DNA of 6,401 nucleotides from Methanoculleus sp. UBA77 (GTDB taxonomy: Archaea; Halobacteriota; Methanomicrobia; Methanomicrobiales; Methanoculleaceae). This document shows, piece after piece, positions 4,107 through 6,401 of the stretch. Made by a program: the position numbers and the translations under genes. Below the pieces are notes generated by a model that was given only the letters and a program-made list of their open reading frames with translations, did no database searches and was not told the DNA's origin. The stretch's first letter is position 1. Each line of letters starts with the position of its first letter. The stretch lies in assembly GCA_002499455.1 (NCBI GenBank), contig DALN01000013.1:1548-7948 (forward strand), written 5' to 3'.

Positions 4107-6136
4107 CCCGCCCCCGATACCTTGCCGTGGACCTTCTGCTGCAGGCATACGACGTTCTTCTCTGGGCCGGCCTCCTCAAAGGCCTTCAGCTCGCCCTCTG
4201 GCCCCGCCTCCGCCCGGCTCTCGGGGGCCTCGCCTACCCTGCGGCATACCCGGCCTCCCTCCTCCTCTTCGCCCTCGCGACCTGGTACTGCGGCCTCCTC
4301 CGCGTCCCGGTCGCCTTTGCGCTCCTGGTCTTCGTCGGCCTCGGCCTCTACGGCATCCGGCGGGGCGACTACCGCCTCCGCGAGCTCCGGGATCTCCTCT
4401 CCTGGGACGCGGTCTTTCTCGTCGGGTTCCTCTTCGCCCTCTCCGTCCGGTTCATAAACCCGCCCATCGGCTACTTCAGCGAGCAGTACATGAACCACGC
4501 CTTCCTCGCGAGCGTCATCCGCGACCCCGTCGTGCCGCCGCTCGACCCCTGGTTCGCGGGCGGCCGCCTCACCGTCTACTACTACCTCGGCCACTGGCTG
4601 ATGGGCTCTCTCGCGATCGTCACCGGCATCCCCCCGGAGGTGGCCTTCAACCTGGTGCCGGCGACCGTCTACGGCACCTCGTTCGTGACCCTCTACGCCC
4701 TCGGCAGCCTCTTCCTCCGGCGCTGGCGGTGGCTCCCTCTCGCGGTCCTCCTCCTCGTCCCGCCCTCGGTTCCCTGGTTCCTCGCCGCGGGCGGGGACCT
4801 CTACTCGGCGTTCCAGGATACCAACTGGATCGTCCACGGCGCCCGGGTCGAGTTCCCGGTCTTCTCCCTCTTCCTCGGCAACGTCCACGCCTTCGAGATG
4901 GCCGTCTTCAACCAGGTCTTCCTCATCCTCCTCCTCGGCGTCGCGTGGTCGCGGTGGGGCGGGCTCGATGCCCGCGGCCGTGCGGGCCTCGCCCTCCTCA
5001 TCGCCCTCTCCATCGGCTCGATGCCGCTCCTCTCCTCCTGGGACGCCCTCGTCTACGGTCCTGCCGTCGCGGTCTTCCTCCTCGTCCTGTGGATCCGCGA
5101 GCGCGACCGCTCGACCCTCGCCGCCGCCGTCGCGGTCCCGCTGCTCGCCTTCGCGATCTACCTCCCCTACTATCCCGCCCTCGAACCCGCGGGCATCGGC
5201 GGGATCGGGACGGGGTTCCCGCCCACCGACCCGCTCGCCTTCCTCGCGGTCTGGGGCGGGTTTCTCGGGATCGTCTATCTTGCCATCGCCCGGGAGATCC
5301 GGCGGTCGCCCCTCCTCCTCGCCGCCGCCGTCCCGCCCCTCGCCGCCGGCTACGCTGCGCTCGGCGTCGTCGCCGTCCTGCTCGCCGCCCTCCTCCTCCG
5401 CCGGGAGCGCTCGTTTGCGGACCTGCTCTCGCTCGCCGGGCTCGCGGTGCTCGCTCTCTGCGAGGTCTTCTATCTCAAAGAGATGCTCGGCGGGGATTAC
5501 AGCCGGTTCAACACCATCTTCAAGTTCTACTTCGACGCCTGGATCCTCCTCGGCACCGGCTCCCTTCTTGCCGCCGGGGGGTGGCTCGCCGCCCGGCGAG
5601 CGGTCCTCCCGGCGAACCGGTGGGTTGCCGTCGTTGCGGCCGCCGCGCTCATCGCCGCCCCGGCGGCCCTCGACGTCGATATCGGCCGGGGCCTGCTCGG
5701 GATCGACTACCCACCGGCGGGCTACGGCACCCTCGACGGGCTCGCTTATTTCGAGGCCACCCGCCCGGGGGAGGCCGCGGCGATCGAGTTCCTCCGGACG
5801 CTCGATGGCGACCACAGGATCGTCGAGGCGGAGAACGGGGACTACGGCTACTACTCGAGGGTCTCGTCGTTCACCGGCATCCCCTCGGTCCTCGGCCAGA
5901 TCAGCCACGAGCTGACCTGGCGGGGGAACGGGGCGTGGTATACCGAGCGGCCTGCCGATATCCGGGCGATCTACGAAGATCCGGAGCAGACCCTCGCGCT
6001 GATGCAGAAGTACAACGCGACCCTCCTCTACGTCGGTGAGCCAGAGCACGCTCGTTACTCGGTCCGGCTCCCGGACCGCGGGCTCCGGCTCATCTACGAT
6101 GAGGGCGGGGTCCGGGTTTACGAGCGGACCGGGTAA
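4073..6136 (+). CDS. Chlor_Arch_YYY / DUF2298 multi-spanning membrane protein
   Basis: A 687-residue, very hydrophobic integral membrane protein with about a dozen or more membrane segments up to residue 540, then a soluble C-terminal part (about 550-687), probably outside the cell. It carries the family's name-giving YYYLG at 169-173, after SEQYMNHAF (136-144) and PPLDPWFAGG (155-164). Other family hallmarks are RFNTIFKFYFDAW at 478-490 and SSFTGIPSVLGQ followed by H612-E613 and W616-R617-G618. This is TIGR03662/PF10060, known from archaea and Chloroflexi; the length is typical of the single-domain class. The function is unproven. The topology and the acidic residues in the first outer loop resemble GT-C glycosyltransferases, so transfer of a lipid-linked sugar is a guess. 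The start is uncertain: ATG 4073 has no ribosome binding site, while GTG 4127 (residue 19), just before the first membrane segment, lies 24 bases from a TATA box and would be leaderless. Confidence 0.9.
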   Translation: MPVGVSANRIYPRPRYLAVDLLLQAYDVLLWAGLLKGLQLALWPRLRPALGGLAYPAAYPASLLLFALATWYCGLLRVPVAFALLVFVGLGLYGIRRGDYRLRELRDLLSWDAVFLVGFLFALSVRFINPPIGYFSEQYMNHAFLASVIRDPVVPPLDPWFAGGRLTVYYYLGHWLMGSLAIVTGIPPEVAFNLVPATVYGTSFVTLYALGSLFLRRWRWLPLAVLLLVPPSVPWFLAAGGDLYSAFQDTNWIVHGARVEFPVFSLFLGNVHAFEMAVFNQVFLILLLGVAWSRWGGLDARGRAGLALLIALSIGSMPLLSSWDALVYGPAVAVFLLVLWIRERDRSTLAAAVAVPLLAFAIYLPYYPALEPAGIGGIGTGFPPTDPLAFLAVWGGFLGIVYLAIAREIRRSPLLLAAAVPPLAAGYAALGVVAVLLAALLLRRERSFADLLSLAGLAVLALCEVFYLKEMLGGDYSRFNTIFKFYFDAWILLGTGSLLAAGGWLAARRAVLPANRWVAVVAAAALIAAPAALDVDIGRGLLGIDYPPAGYGTLDGLAYFEATRPGEAAAIEFLRTLDGDHRIVEAENGDYGYYSRVSSFTGIPSVLGQISHELTWRGNGAWYTERPADIRAIYEDPEQTLALMQKYNATLLYVGEPEHARYSVRLPDRGLRLIYDEGGVRVYERTG

Positions 6137-6137
6137 C

Positions 6138-6168
6138 CTTTATGCTTCCTGCCCGACAGGGTGGGCGC
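6138..6168 (+). promoter_or_regulatory. Promoter and ribosome binding site before the cupredoxin gene
   Basis: CTTTATG at 6138-6144 begins right after the TAA of the membrane protein and acts as a likely TATA box, placing the RNA start near 6167. AGGGTGGG (6158-6165) looks like a ribosome binding site for ATG 6169/6172, but may lie at or just before the transcript start. The promoter implies that the cupredoxin gene is a separate unit rather than part of the upstream gene's transcript. Confidence 0.45.
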
Positions 6169-6207
6169 ATGATGCGAGCAACTGCAGTCATGGGGGTGGG
6201 GGCATGA
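6169..6207 (+). other. 12-codon reading frame overlapping the cupredoxin start
   Basis: Two adjacent ATGs (6169, 6172) open a frame coding MMRATAVMGVGA that ends at TGA 6205-6207, overlapping the ATG at 6204 as ATGA. The peptide resembles the first residues of a signal peptide without its hydrophobic core. It may be a translated leader coupled to the next gene, or the relic of a lost signal peptide. There is an interrupted G-run (five G, T, five G) at 6192-6202 inside it. Confidence 0.35.
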
Positions 6208-6401
6208 CCCCGGAGGCGGCCCGCGCCGTCAGGAGCGTGACCGTGGCGGTCATGGCCGAGGGGTATTCCTTCAGCACGGAGACGATCACGGTCCCGGCAG
6301 GTTCGGAGGTGACGATCGAGTTCGATAACCGGGACGACGGGGTCCCGCACAACGTCGCGGTCTACACCGACTCCTCGGCCGCTGAGGCGATCTTCGTCGG
6401 C
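6204..6401 (+). CDS. Cupredoxin-domain (blue-copper-like) protein, C-terminus beyond window
   Basis: The first 66 residues of a beta-sandwich copper-binding protein. Seen: strands SVTVAVMAEGYSFS (11-24), ETITVPAGSEVTIEFDNRD (26-44), then GVPHNVAVYTD (46-56), in which His49 is the expected first copper ligand, and AIFVG at the end, the usual approach to the second sheet. The remaining ligands (Cys, His and Met, if present) lie beyond the right edge. This pattern fits Cupredoxin_1 or COX2-like electron carriers, normally exported. From ATG 6204 there is no signal peptide or lipobox, only ten charged and small residues before the first strand, which is odd. The G-rich GGGGTGGGG just upstream could serve as ribosome binding site. 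The fold is fairly sure; copper binding and cell location are inferred. Confidence 0.75.
   Translation, partial: MTPEAARAVRSVTVAVMAEGYSFSTETITVPAGSEVTIEFDNRDDGVPHNVAVYTDSSAAEAIFVG

Noticed and set aside
4031..6049. 672-residue - strand open frame opposite the YYY protein
   Set aside because: Extremely charged, low-complexity Glu/Asp/Arg/Gly sequence antisense to a conserved membrane protein gene; a by-product of GC-rich codons.
6090..6350. 86-residue - strand open frame at the right end
   Set aside because: Antisense to the cupredoxin start and the tail of the membrane protein; no motif, Arg-rich.

Overview
The window is high-GC, gene-dense archaeal DNA, most likely from a methanogen of the order Methanomicrobiales (Methanoculleus-like). 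The reasons are archaeal promoters (purine-rich BRE plus AT-rich TATA about 25 bases before the inferred transcript start), bare T-tract terminators, GGTGA-type ribosome binding sites, and the gene set: a small siroheme sulfite-reductase-like protein, a Chlor_Arch_YYY membrane protein, a CxxC-x17-CxxC zinc ribbon and a lone MNT nucleotidyltransferase. The genus is an inference from recall, not from a search.

Layout. 1-1635 (-) is the N-terminal 545 residues of a soluble Lon-like ATP-dependent protease (COG1067 type); the S16 protease domain lies beyond the left edge. 1636-2153 has no intact gene; it holds what looks like a frame-broken gene remnant on the + strand, ending near a T-tract. 2154-2348 (-) is a small zinc-ribbon protein with an RG/FGG-rich N-terminus, with its own TATA box and T-tract terminator. 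2349-2492 is a short intergenic stretch packed with three hairpins. 2493-2819 (-) is an orphan MNT nucleotidyltransferase, divergent from a small unrecognised acidic protein at 2935-3174 (+). That gene converges on the siroheme/ferredoxin protein at 3180-4034 (-), and both stop codons sit symmetrically in one palindrome. 4073-6136 (+) is a DUF2298/Chlor_Arch_YYY multi-spanning membrane protein, divergent from the sulfite-reductase-like gene. 6204-6401 (+) is the start of a cupredoxin-domain protein cut by the right edge, preceded by an overlapping 12-codon reading frame.

The genes are mostly single transcription units with their own promoters rather than one operon, so no common pathway is evident. 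The themes are protein quality control (Lon-like), nucleotide transfer (MNT), small metal-binding proteins (zinc ribbon, siroheme/Fe-S, cupredoxin) and a membrane protein of probable glycosyltransferase-like fold. I see no mobile element, CRISPR array, tRNA or rRNA. I did not find a clearly new multi-gene system; the most unusual spots are the hairpin cluster, the palindrome shared by two stop codons, the broken remnant and the cupredoxin start.
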